Both the position numbers and the translations under genes were made by a program. A DNA stretch of 7,511 nucleotides from Betaproteobacteria bacterium (lineage in GTDB: Bacteria; Pseudomonadota; Gammaproteobacteria; Burkholderiales; Rhodocyclaceae): positions 1-7,511 of the forward strand of contig JAGWUW010000122.1 of NCBI GenBank assembly GCA_028868235.1, in the 5' to 3' direction. How positions within the stretch are numbered: position 1 is the first letter of the stretch; every line of letters starts with the position of its first letter. The notes below the pieces were generated by a model that was given only the letters and a program-made list of their open reading frames with translations, made no database searches and had not been told where the DNA came from. Below, one piece after another: positions 1 to 6,044 of this stretch.

Positions 1-144
1 GATTTCCTGGCGTAGCGGTTCGGCCACCTGCGAGCGCCGCCAGCGATTGCGCAGGGCGATGGCGACAGCTTTCTTGGCTGCATTTTGGCCGACGATGTGC
101 TTGTCCAGCTCGGAGACAATCTCCTGTGGCGTCATGGTCGTCAT
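1..144 (-). CDS. hslU: HslU, ATPase subunit of the HslVU protease (N-terminal 48 residues, cut by window edge)
   Basis: HslU is the AAA+ unfoldase that feeds proteins to the HslV peptidase in the cytoplasm. Only the first 48 codons are inside the window. They read [20 protein letters not shown] and continue through [16 protein letters not shown], which is the highly conserved N-terminal segment of the family (TPxEIVxELDxxIxGQ, then the ALRNRWRR block) that precedes the Walker A motif. The Walker A, Walker B and I-domain regions would lie beyond base 1. The ATG at 144-142 overlaps the hslV stop codon (TGA at 143-141) in an ATGA arrangement, so the two are almost certainly translated in a coupled way. 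A second ATG three codons later (135-133) is a possible alternative start. The identification is very secure; whether the rest of the gene is intact cannot be seen. Confidence 0.96.
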   Translation of the reverse strand, partial: MTTMTPQEIVSELDKHIVGQNAAKKAVAIALRNRWRRSQVAEPLRQEI

Positions 145-677
145 TCGAGCGTCTCCAGCGTGAAATTGCGGTTGGTGTAGATGCACAGATCGCCGGCGAT
201 TTCCAGCGACTTGGTGACGATGTCCAGTGGAGGCAAGTCCGTATTTTCAAGCAGTGCCCGTGCCGCACTTTGCGCATAGGCGCCCCCCGAGCCGATGGCC
301 ACGATGCCCTGCTCCGGCTCCAGCACGTCGCCGTTGCCGGTGATGACCAACGAGGACTCGCTGTCGGCAACCGACAGCATGGCCTCCAGCCGGCGCAAGG
401 CGCGATCGGAACGCCAGTCCTTGGCCAACTCGACGGCCGAACGAACGAGATTGCCCTGATGCTTTTCCAGCTTGGCCTCGAAACGCTCAAACAGCGTGAA
501 GGCATCGGCCGTGCCGCCGGCGAAGCCGGCCAGGATGCGCCCTTGGTAGAGACGACGAACTTTCTTTGCGGTGGCCTTGATAACGATGTTACCGAGGGTG
601 ACCTGGCCATCACCGCCCATGGCGACGAGATTGCCCCGGCGCACCGACAGGATCGTCGTGCCGTGATATTGCTCCAT
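141..677 (-). CDS. hslV: HslV, peptidase subunit of the HslVU protease
   Basis: HslV is the proteasome-like threonine peptidase that pairs with HslU to degrade misfolded and regulatory proteins in the cytoplasm. The protein is 178 residues, the usual length. Family blocks are visible in order: [10 protein letters not shown] (6-15), [74 protein letters not shown] and a C-terminal AGDLCIYTN. The nucleophile of the family is a Thr that becomes the N-terminus; here it should be T7, after a short MEQYHG leader, whereas in E. coli it directly follows Met1. An in-frame extension to 737 exists, but the ATG at 677 has an AGGA ribosome binding site seven bases upstream and fits the family start. The gene lies 13 bases after the STAS-like gene and overlaps hslU by 4 bases. 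No heat-shock promoter was recognised in the short gap. Confidence 0.97.
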   Translation of the reverse strand: MEQYHGTTILSVRRGNLVAMGGDGQVTLGNIVIKATAKKVRRLYQGRILAGFAGGTADAFTLFERFEAKLEKHQGNLVRSAVELAKDWRSDRALRRLEAMLSVADSESSLVITGNGDVLEPEQGIVAIGSGGAYAQSAARALLENTDLPPLDIVTKSLEIAGDLCIYTNRNFTLETLE

Positions 678-690
678 GTTTATTCCTGAC

Positions 691-2001
691 TTAAGACTTG
701 GGAACGATGATACGTGCCTGCTTGTTAAGACCGACAACGGCCATCAATTCGGCGACGAGATGATTCGGGCTACGGATGACCACTTCCCGACCAGCTGCCC
801 TGATCGGCGACAGACGATTGACCAGTTGACCAGCAGAAATGAAATCCAGGCGGGTGACCCGAGAAAAATCGAGAATGGGTTGGTGCATTGCCTCAACGAT
901 CTGTGGCAGCTCTTCAAAACGACAGCCCTTCAATTCACCGACCAGATAATGCGCATCATCGAGCGGGTCGTGAGCAACAGCAGCCGTCTTGATCCCGGAA
1001 ATGATCTGTGGTTCCCACGATGGTGGAGAGAGCTCGAAAGTTACAGCATAGTCGACCGCCCGCTCTTCGAAGCGATCCTGGGTGCCATGGCGCTGCAGCA
1101 ACTCGAGCAATAGGCGCCAGGCCGGCTCATGCACCGCCTCGCCGGCAACCAGGCGTTCGTTTAACCGATCCGTGAAAGCTTCAGCACCGAACAGTGTCAG
1201 CTCCAGCCGCTGCTTGCGGGCTCGGACAAGCAGATCGGCCAGCTGAGCAGCCACATCGTCATCGCAGCCGACCAACTTGGCACAATCAACAGTGATTTCC
1301 GCTTTCTGGCTGACCAACTTGGTCAATTCGTCGACCGGTAGGGCGCTGTCGCTGGTCAACACGCCTTGCAGGAAAATCTTGCTTCCGCCCCGGCCATGGG
1401 CCACCGGCTTGGCATCGGGCAATTCCTCGCGCCAGGGAGGGGGTGAGGATTCGCAGGTCTCGGCATACTCGACGCCCAACTTCTCGAACGCGGCGCGATC
1501 GCCACTGATCTGCAGCAAGTCAAACAGGAGCATCCAGAAACGTTTGCCTTCGACCCCGCGATAGGAACGGACAAAGGTTTCGAGCAACGAGCGTGCCGCG
1601 CCATCCTGCCCGTTGGCATAGAGCACGACAACCTGTTCGACGCAGGACTGCAGGGGGTCGACGTCGTGATCGACGTCGATGCCCATCACACTGGAATTGG
1701 TGAAGTTGCTATCGAAGTCGTCGATGCTGAAATCGACGCTGGCCACTGGAGCTGGCGGGTTAGGGGCAGGAACAGGCTGAACACCGGCCGGTGGTTTGGA
1801 TGGAGAGGGGGCTGGTACCGGAGGAATCGGTTTTCCGGGTGTAAATTCGAGATCGGGCAAGTCTTCCGGCAAGGGTTTTACCAATGCTTCGGGTTCTGGC
1901 TCGACCGGTTTGGCTTCCGGCGGCGGGGCTACTGGACGCGGCCGAGCAGCCGGCCGCTCAGGCATCTTATTAGGCTGCTTCTTGAAAAACGAAAAAACCA
2001 T
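691..2001 (-). CDS. Proline-rich protein with two FimV-like helical segments and two STAS-like domains
   Basis: This is a 436-residue protein of unknown function. Residues 1-10 are hydrophobic/basic (FSFFKK); residues 13-88 are a Pro/Ala/Glu-rich, probably disordered linker. Then come two copies of the same module: a helical segment (about 118-190 and 285-329) followed by a STAS-like alpha/beta domain (about 207-283 and 348-436). The helical copies align clearly: [19 protein letters not shown] with ending SSPPPW, against [19 protein letters not shown] with ending LSPPSW. They resemble the C-terminal helical domain of FimV-type proteins. The second STAS-like domain keeps a LDFISAGQL segment, where S389 sits at the position phosphorylated in anti-sigma-factor antagonists; the first has CDDD there, so it is probably not phosphorylated. 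The ATG at 2001 has GGAG five bases upstream; a GTG at 2007 is less likely because it overlaps that site. Role inferred only: a cytoplasmic scaffold or regulator. Its position before hslV may be only positional. Confidence 0.85.
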   Translation of the reverse strand: MVFSFFKKQPNKMPERPAARPRPVAPPPEAKPVEPEPEALVKPLPEDLPDLEFTPGKPIPPVPAPSPSKPPAGVQPVPAPNPPAPVASVDFSIDDFDSNFTNSSVMGIDVDHDVDPLQSCVEQVVVLYANGQDGAARSLLETFVRSYRGVEGKRFWMLLFDLLQISGDRAAFEKLGVEYAETCESSPPPWREELPDAKPVAHGRGGSKIFLQGVLTSDSALPVDELTKLVSQKAEITVDCAKLVGCDDDVAAQLADLLVRARKQRLELTLFGAEAFTDRLNERLVAGEAVHEPAWRLLLELLQRHGTQDRFEERAVDYAVTFELSPPSWEPQIISGIKTAAVAHDPLDDAHYLVGELKGCRFEELPQIVEAMHQPILDFSRVTRLDFISAGQLVNRLSPIRAAGREVVIRSPNHLVAELMAVVGLNKQARIIVPKS

Positions 2002-2046
2002 GACCACTCCGCATGCAGAACGGGAGTTTTAGCATGCCATCCGCGT

Positions 2047-2811
2047 TCACGCAACGACCAATCCGAGCGCCACCAGCACTACGGCCAGAATCGGCCCAAA
2101 CGGCTGATCGAACCAAAGCGCCGCGGCAAATGCAGCAAGGTAGGCGACGAGGCCGATGAGCAGCGCCGAGAGCAAACCGCCTCGCCAGTTTGTCGCCCGG
2201 CGGAAAGCCAGCCAGGGCGGGATGAAAACCAAAGCGAAGGCCCCCATCACACCAAGAGTCATCGTCGCCAGTGCCAACGCCAACGCAGCCAGCAGATCGA
2301 AACCGATCTGTGTCGGCCAGGCACGCAAGCCCCGGATACGAAAGAAATCCGGATAGGTATGGGCCAGTAGCAGGTGGCGTGACAGGATACGCAGCATGCC
2401 GAGTACGACTGGAACACTGAGCGCCACCAGCCAAAGTTGCTCACCGCTCGAGAAATAGAGTTGCCCGTCGAACAAGGCATGCCCAAGACGCTCGGCTTGC
2501 GACTGGTTGGCGGCCAGCAGCACGGCCACAGACCATCCGCAGAGGAGTAGCACGGCATAGGCGGCCCCACCGCTAAGGCGGTTGGCAAACAGGCGCTTGC
2601 CAGCCCCGGCCAGTGCGGCGGCCGTAATGCCTCCGGTAGCCGGCGGCAAGCCACCAACCAGTGCAAGCAGAGCACCTGCCGCGGCAACGTGAGCGTAGGC
2701 CAGCGCCGCCAGCCATTCCTCACGCAGACGCAGGTAGCAGCCAAGCAGGGGGAGCAGGATGGCCAGACCGAGACCGGTCAAAAAAGGGATCAGGAACAAG
2801 TCAGTCGACAT
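2047..2811 (-). CDS. Metal (Zn/Mn-type) ABC transporter permease, ZnuB-like
   Basis: This is the inner-membrane channel subunit of a zinc/manganese-type ABC importer (ABC-3/ZnuB permease family). The protein is 254 residues, close to the family norm, and almost wholly hydrophobic, with about seven to eight membrane segments, for example near 7-27, 33-53, 82-101, 124-143, 170-199 and 211-254. Family marks include the first helix ending LLGCYLRLRE, the helix AYAHVAAAGALLAL with H41 at the conserved position, and the late segment TMTLGVMGAFALVFIPPWLA (182-201), which matches the family's V-G-x-L-L-V-x-A-L-L-x-x-P-A-A-x-A region. The start overlaps the 3' end of the ATPase gene by 11 bases and has a GGAGGT ribosome binding site at good spacing. 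Metal specificity cannot be read from the permease; zinc is favoured by analogy. Confidence 0.93.
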   Translation of the reverse strand: MSTDLFLIPFLTGLGLAILLPLLGCYLRLREEWLAALAYAHVAAAGALLALVGGLPPATGGITAAALAGAGKRLFANRLSGGAAYAVLLLCGWSVAVLLAANQSQAERLGHALFDGQLYFSSGEQLWLVALSVPVVLGMLRILSRHLLLAHTYPDFFRIRGLRAWPTQIGFDLLAALALALATMTLGVMGAFALVFIPPWLAFRRATNWRGGLLSALLIGLVAYLAAFAAALWFDQPFGPILAVVLVALGLVVA

Positions 2812-3370
2812 CGCGTACCTCCATCACCACCACCCGGTCGCAGGCCGCAGCAACGAAGGCTGCATCGTGACTGACCACGACGATGCCGCAACCCTCCCTG
2901 GCTCGTTCATGCAGATGGGCCGTCAGGTGGCGTACCCCAGCTGCGTCGAGATTGTTGGTCGGCTCGTCGAGCAAGACTAGGTCTGCCGGGGCGTGGAGCA
3001 CCGCCCACAGCGCCAGATAATGGCGTTGGCCGCCGGACAGCTTATCCAGACGCCAGTCGACACGTTCGGCCAGCCAAGGCGGTAGGCCTTCCGGGCTGGC
3101 CCCGGTCATGGCCAGCAGATCACACCCGGACAAGGGCAAGCCATCGACCGGCGGCACGTCCTGGGTCTGCAGAGCGAGGCGCAGCCCCGGCTGTAGTTCG
3201 AGGTGCCCGGAAAATACCGAGGCCCGCCCAGCGAAGGCAGCTAGCAAGGTACTTTTGCCCACCCCGTTGGGGCCGGTCAGGCCGACAATCTCACCGGCAG
3301 CCAGCGAAAAATCGATGGCTGCCGTCGTCGGCTGTAACCAACCCGCCACTAGTGCTTTGGCGCGCAACAT
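2801..3370 (-). CDS. Metal ABC transporter ATP-binding protein, short ZnuC-like form
   Basis: This cytoplasmic ATPase powers the importer encoded by its neighbours. Walker A is GPNGVGKST (33-41), the Q-loop glutamine is Q68 or Q70, the signature is LSGGQ (111-115), Walker B is LVLLDE (131-136) followed by PTNNLD, and the H-loop histidine is H168 in VVVSHD. All catalytic elements are present, so the protein should be active. At 189 residues it is clearly shorter than typical ZnuC proteins of about 230-250: it ends soon after the H-loop strand and lacks the usual C-terminal extension, and the region before the signature is also compact. The ATG at 3370 comes one base after the stop of the binding-protein gene, which implies translational coupling. 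The 3' end overlaps the permease start. The short form seems real because the flanking genes abut it tightly on both sides and no frameshift is needed. Confidence 0.93.
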   Translation of the reverse strand: MLRAKALVAGWLQPTTAAIDFSLAAGEIVGLTGPNGVGKSTLLAAFAGRASVFSGHLELQPGLRLALQTQDVPPVDGLPLSGCDLLAMTGASPEGLPPWLAERVDWRLDKLSGGQRHYLALWAVLHAPADLVLLDEPTNNLDAAGVRHLTAHLHERAREGCGIVVVSHDAAFVAAACDRVVVMEVRDVD

Positions 3371-3371
3371 T

Positions 3372-4265
3372 TCAGCGCACCGCCTTGAGAAGACGCTGAA
3401 TCGTATCGTCGAATAGGCCGAATAAATCCTTCGCCTCCGGCGTCCCGCCTACCGTAAAGGGCAGCAGAACCGCCGGGATACCGGCCTTCCCGGCCATCCA
3501 CTGGCTCGGACCATCCTGCTGGTAGGCGGTGCGCAGCACCATCCTGGCCGGCATTGTCTGCTGGCGCACCAGCAGGCTGGTCAGATGACCACTGCTCGGC
3601 TCAATACCCGGCTTTGGCTCCAATGCCCCAATCTCTTTCATGCCCAGCCAGTTGGTCAAATAGATGAAGGACTGATGATGAACGAGAACTGCAATGCCCT
3701 TTAGCGGCGCAGCTTCCTTTTCCCAGCGCGCTATGGCGACTTGCCACTTGGCGGCAAAGGCAGCATAACCCGCTTGATAAACGGTCGCGTTCGCCGCATC
3801 GAGCTGAGCCATTCGGGCAGCCAGTTTTTCGGCAACCTTGAGCACGTTACGCGGATCGAGGTGGGTATGCGGATTACCGGCCGCATGCACATCGCCGTGG
3901 ACACGGTCGACCACAGTCGGGACTTCGAGGCGATTGACATAGGTGGCTGCTTCGAAATAACCCGGCTGCCCCAACTGGATGGCCGGGTTGCCTGAGTCAC
4001 GAAGAACCAGCGGCAGCCATCCGATCTCCAGATCTGCCCCGGCAGCCACCACCAGATTGGCTTGGCGGGCCTGCGCCAGTAGCGACGGCTTGGCTTCGAT
4101 ACGATGCGGATCCTGGAAGGCATTGGTGGCGGTGTACAGCTTGACCTTGTCGCCACCGATTTCCCGGGCCAATGCGCCCCACTCGGGCACCGTGGCGAAG
4201 ACCTTGAGGTCAGCCTGGGCAGACAAGGCCGTTATGGCGAGCACAATACCGATACAGAATTTCAT
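3372..4265 (-). CDS. Periplasmic metal-binding protein of a Zn/Mn-type ABC transporter (ZnuA/TroA-like)
   Basis: This is the substrate-binding subunit that captures a divalent metal in the periplasm and hands it to the permease. The 297-residue precursor begins with a signal peptide, probably cleaved after SAQA at residue 18. Cluster A-I (TroA/ZnuA) features are visible: VFATVPEWGALAREIGGDKV (22-41), the first ligand region FQDPHRIEAKPS (H54), the second NPHTHLDP (131-138, H133) and the third HHQSFIYL (196-203, probably H197). The acidic fourth-ligand region common in manganese-type relatives is not evident; the segment here is LPFTVGG (268-274). A small extra cluster, H123, H127, H133 and H135, precedes helix NVLKVAEKLAARM. 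The ribosome binding site AGGAGGTGA is excellent, and the upstream porin's TAG stop is embedded in its start. Three histidines favour zinc, but this is inference. Confidence 0.94.
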   Translation of the reverse strand: MKFCIGIVLAITALSAQADLKVFATVPEWGALAREIGGDKVKLYTATNAFQDPHRIEAKPSLLAQARQANLVVAAGADLEIGWLPLVLRDSGNPAIQLGQPGYFEAATYVNRLEVPTVVDRVHGDVHAAGNPHTHLDPRNVLKVAEKLAARMAQLDAANATVYQAGYAAFAAKWQVAIARWEKEAAPLKGIAVLVHHQSFIYLTNWLGMKEIGALEPKPGIEPSSGHLTSLLVRQQTMPARMVLRTAYQQDGPSQWMAGKAGIPAVLLPFTVGGTPEAKDLFGLFDDTIQRLLKAVR

Positions 4266-4273
4266 GTCACCTC

Positions 4274-5665
4274 CTAGAACTTGTGAGCACCATGGGCACC
4301 CAGGCTCATCACATATTGCAGCGTCAACTGGTTATCGACGATGCCGAGTATCGACTTGTCTTGCGCCAACTGCAGGCGAACACGCGAAAACTCGCTCCAA
4401 CTGTAATCGATCATTGCGCTCGTCTTCTTTGGCCGGTAGTCCGTCAGCATCAGATTGGCGGCGTTGGCACCGAAGTCGCGCTGCCCGCTGTCGAGTTGTT
4501 CATAGCGCAGACCACCCCGCCAGTTTGGCGTAAACTGATAGACGCCCTGCGCATACCAACCGGACTGTCGCGTCCGATAGAGGCTGTTCACCCCCCCGCC
4601 ACATGCCGTTGGATGCGCTGAATCCATATCACTACAGAGCAGGTCGCCCTTCTCGCGGCGATTGAAATACTCAGCCTGGAATTTGAAATTCTGGTATTGC
4701 GGATTGCCATTTGGCGACCATTTCCAGACAAAATCGGCCAGCCAGGTTGCTGAATCCCCAGTGAACCGACCCAACGTCTGGACACCACCAATATCCTCGA
4801 GATTCCCTTCTCGTTCCTTGGCTTTGGTTGTCAGATACGACACACCGGCCCGCCAGCTATGGGCGATACCCACATCATCCCCGACGTGGACGAAAGCCGC
4901 CGCCGCGCCGCGCCCATTGCGATTCCGGTCGGTACCTGGGAAAGCCGCCCCCCGTCCCGCTTCGGTGCCGATTTCGACGAACGTGTCAGTCGGCGCTAAC
5001 CATTTGAGTTGGGCGCCATCCTGCACATAGCTGCCCTCGTCGCCAAACATGGCCCGATACATCAGGGGGGCATCGGCAAAATCCCACATATGCGGATGCT
5101 GCTCGTTCAGATAACCGATGCCGGAGCGAAAACGTCCGCCCTTCAGCCCAACGCCGCCCCCCAGCCCGAGCGACTGGAACCAAGCCTCCTCAACCTCGGC
5201 CGAACCGTCGACCATGGCAACGATCGCCTGCCCCCGCCAGTACGGATCGATGTTCGCCGCCAGCACCAATTCACTGTGGTCAACTGAAAATCCACGCTTG
5301 CTGATACCGGTAATGGCGCCATTGCCCTGATCGTAGATACCAGCCGGGAAAAACCCGGTAATGCTGCGCTCAGGTACATCCTTCATATTTTTGTACTGCC
5401 CCTGCAGGATCAGCGATACCTCAGGGTTGAAACTATTTGCCGCCGCTAACGCCGGCTGGCTAGGTTCGGCTACCTCCTGAGCAGGTGTGCTGGTCCCACG
5501 GGCTTCAGCCTGGGCCAGCTTCTGTTCCAGCGCTGCAATGCGCTGTTCGTAGGCTTTCTTCATTTCGTCGATCTGGGCACGAATAGCAGCCAGATCAGCG
5601 TTATCGGCAGCCTGGGCCGTGCTGGCGACAGCCAACATGGCAGCCATGACAAAAGTTTTTTGCAC
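4274..5665 (-). CDS. Outer-membrane porin with N-terminal coiled coil, linked to the metal transporter
   Basis: This is a 463-residue outer-membrane beta-barrel protein, probably a pore that lets the metal or its complex into the periplasm. Residues 1-19 form a signal peptide ending STAQA before ADNADL. Residues 22-55 are a heptad-like coiled coil (LAAIRAQIDEMKKAYEQRIA, then LEQKLAQAEA), as found in porins that trimerise or touch peptidoglycan. From about residue 80 (FNPEVSLILQGQY) alternating amphipathic strands follow, and the last residue is Phe, the usual barrel-assembly signal. Two cysteines, C344 and C355, sit in a likely surface loop and may pair; QHPHMW (189-194) is a further His-rich spot. 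The start is the GTG at 5665, because CAGGAG lies six bases upstream; the ATG at 5686 would give an untypical signal peptide. It is 8 bases upstream of the binding-protein gene, which supports a shared role. Exact porin family not determined. Confidence 0.88.
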   Translation of the reverse strand: MQKTFVMAAMLAVASTAQAADNADLAAIRAQIDEMKKAYEQRIAALEQKLAQAEARGTSTPAQEVAEPSQPALAAANSFNPEVSLILQGQYKNMKDVPERSITGFFPAGIYDQGNGAITGISKRGFSVDHSELVLAANIDPYWRGQAIVAMVDGSAEVEEAWFQSLGLGGGVGLKGGRFRSGIGYLNEQHPHMWDFADAPLMYRAMFGDEGSYVQDGAQLKWLAPTDTFVEIGTEAGRGAAFPGTDRNRNGRGAAAAFVHVGDDVGIAHSWRAGVSYLTTKAKEREGNLEDIGGVQTLGRFTGDSATWLADFVWKWSPNGNPQYQNFKFQAEYFNRREKGDLLCSDMDSAHPTACGGGVNSLYRTRQSGWYAQGVYQFTPNWRGGLRYEQLDSGQRDFGANAANLMLTDYRPKKTSAMIDYSWSEFSRVRLQLAQDKSILGIVDNQLTLQYVMSLGAHGAHKF

Positions 5666-5671
5666 GGAATA

Positions 5672-5677
5672 CTCCTG
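5672..5677 (-). promoter_or_regulatory. Ribosome binding site that sets the porin GTG start
   Basis: The minus strand reads CAGGAG, then TATTCC, then GTG at 5665-5663. The element lies inside the frame that would start at the ATG at 5686, and it gives a standard signal peptide only with the GTG start. The same bases take part in an inverted repeat with 5751-5759. Confidence 0.75.
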
Positions 5678-5759
5678 AAAATGCATGACAACAGACCGCG
5701 TTCTGAGCAGCAGTCGTTAGAAATGGCAGGCAAGGCCGGACAACCGGCTGTTTTCAGGA
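5673..5759 (-). repeat. Inverted repeat joining the DUF2946-like gene end to the porin ribosome binding site
   Basis: In the minus-strand transcript TCCTGAAAA (5759-5751, covering the TGA stop of the DUF2946-like gene) is perfectly complementary to TTTTCAGGA (5681-5673, covering most of the porin Shine-Dalgarno element). The 9-bp arms are separated by 69 bases, which include a smaller GCCGG/CCGGC hairpin (5735-5748). It could hide the porin start until ribosomes finish the upstream gene or until a factor opens it. The gap otherwise shows no convincing promoter or palindromic repressor site. Confidence 0.4.
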
Positions 5760-6035
5760 ATTAGGAGGGGCGCGCTGGGAGGCGAGTGGCGCTGGGAAGG
5801 TTTCCCGGGCATACGCGGACAGTACCTCTGGCAGTAACTGCGCCGTCACCTGCGGCGGTAAGGCCGCTACAGACGGCAGCGCCATGCCTAGATCATGCGC
5901 ACTCAGACATAATTGGCAGGCGTGCGTCGGCAACGCCTCGTCGCCGCCCGCTGCATGCTCGACCGCATGCGCCCCCGCCAGCAACTGGGCGAAGATGAGA
6001 GCGGCTACTAGAAGGAAATGGCGCAGCGGATTCAC
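5754..6035 (-). CDS. Small exported DUF2946-like protein with HxCxxCxxxH motif
   Basis: This protein of 93 residues has a clear signal peptide (MNPLRHFLLVAALIFAQLLA, cleavage probably near GAHA at residue 24), so the mature form, about 69 residues, is periplasmic. Just after cleavage come H27 and the motif H38-A-C40-Q-L-C43-L-S-A-H47, a plausible metal- or disulfide-forming site. The C-terminus is Pro/Ala-rich and ends RAPPNS. The His/Cys motif and this tail fit the DUF2946 family, whose function is not established. The start codon is GTG at 6035, with no good ribosome binding site; it lies 9 bases after the rlmI stop, so translation may depend on read-through coupling. Downstream, 88 bases separate it from the porin. 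Placement next to the metal transporter suggests a role in metal handling, but that is inference. Confidence 0.8.
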   Translation of the reverse strand: MNPLRHFLLVAALIFAQLLAGAHAVEHAAGGDEALPTHACQLCLSAHDLGMALPSVAALPPQVTAQLLPEVLSAYARETFPAPLASQRAPPNS

Positions 6036-6044
6036 GAATGCAGT

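Noticed and set aside
585..597. ATAACGATGTTAC as a Zur-like palindrome
   Set aside because: It lies within the conserved coding part of hslV, far from the metal genes, and the symmetry is imperfect.
126..689. Plus-strand open frame of 187 codons opposite hslV
   Set aside because: It mirrors hslV almost exactly and its protein has no recognisable features; hslV is certain.
678..737. Upstream in-frame extension of hslV to 737
   Set aside because: It would overlap the STAS-like gene, and the ATG at 677 has a ribosome binding site and matches the family N-terminus.
1666..2370. Plus-strand open frame of 234 codons across the STAS-like and permease genes
   Set aside because: It covers the ends of two well-supported genes and their gap; its Arg/Gln/Trp-rich product looks like an antisense translation.
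5684..5686. ATG at 5686 as the porin start
   Set aside because: It places the Shine-Dalgarno element inside the gene and adds acidic and polar residues ahead of the signal peptide; the GTG at 5665 has ideal spacing.
5735..5748. GCCGG/CCGGC hairpin as a terminator after the small exported gene
   Set aside because: The stem is only 5 bp and no T-tract follows on the minus strand; the T-rich side faces the plus strand, where there is no gene.
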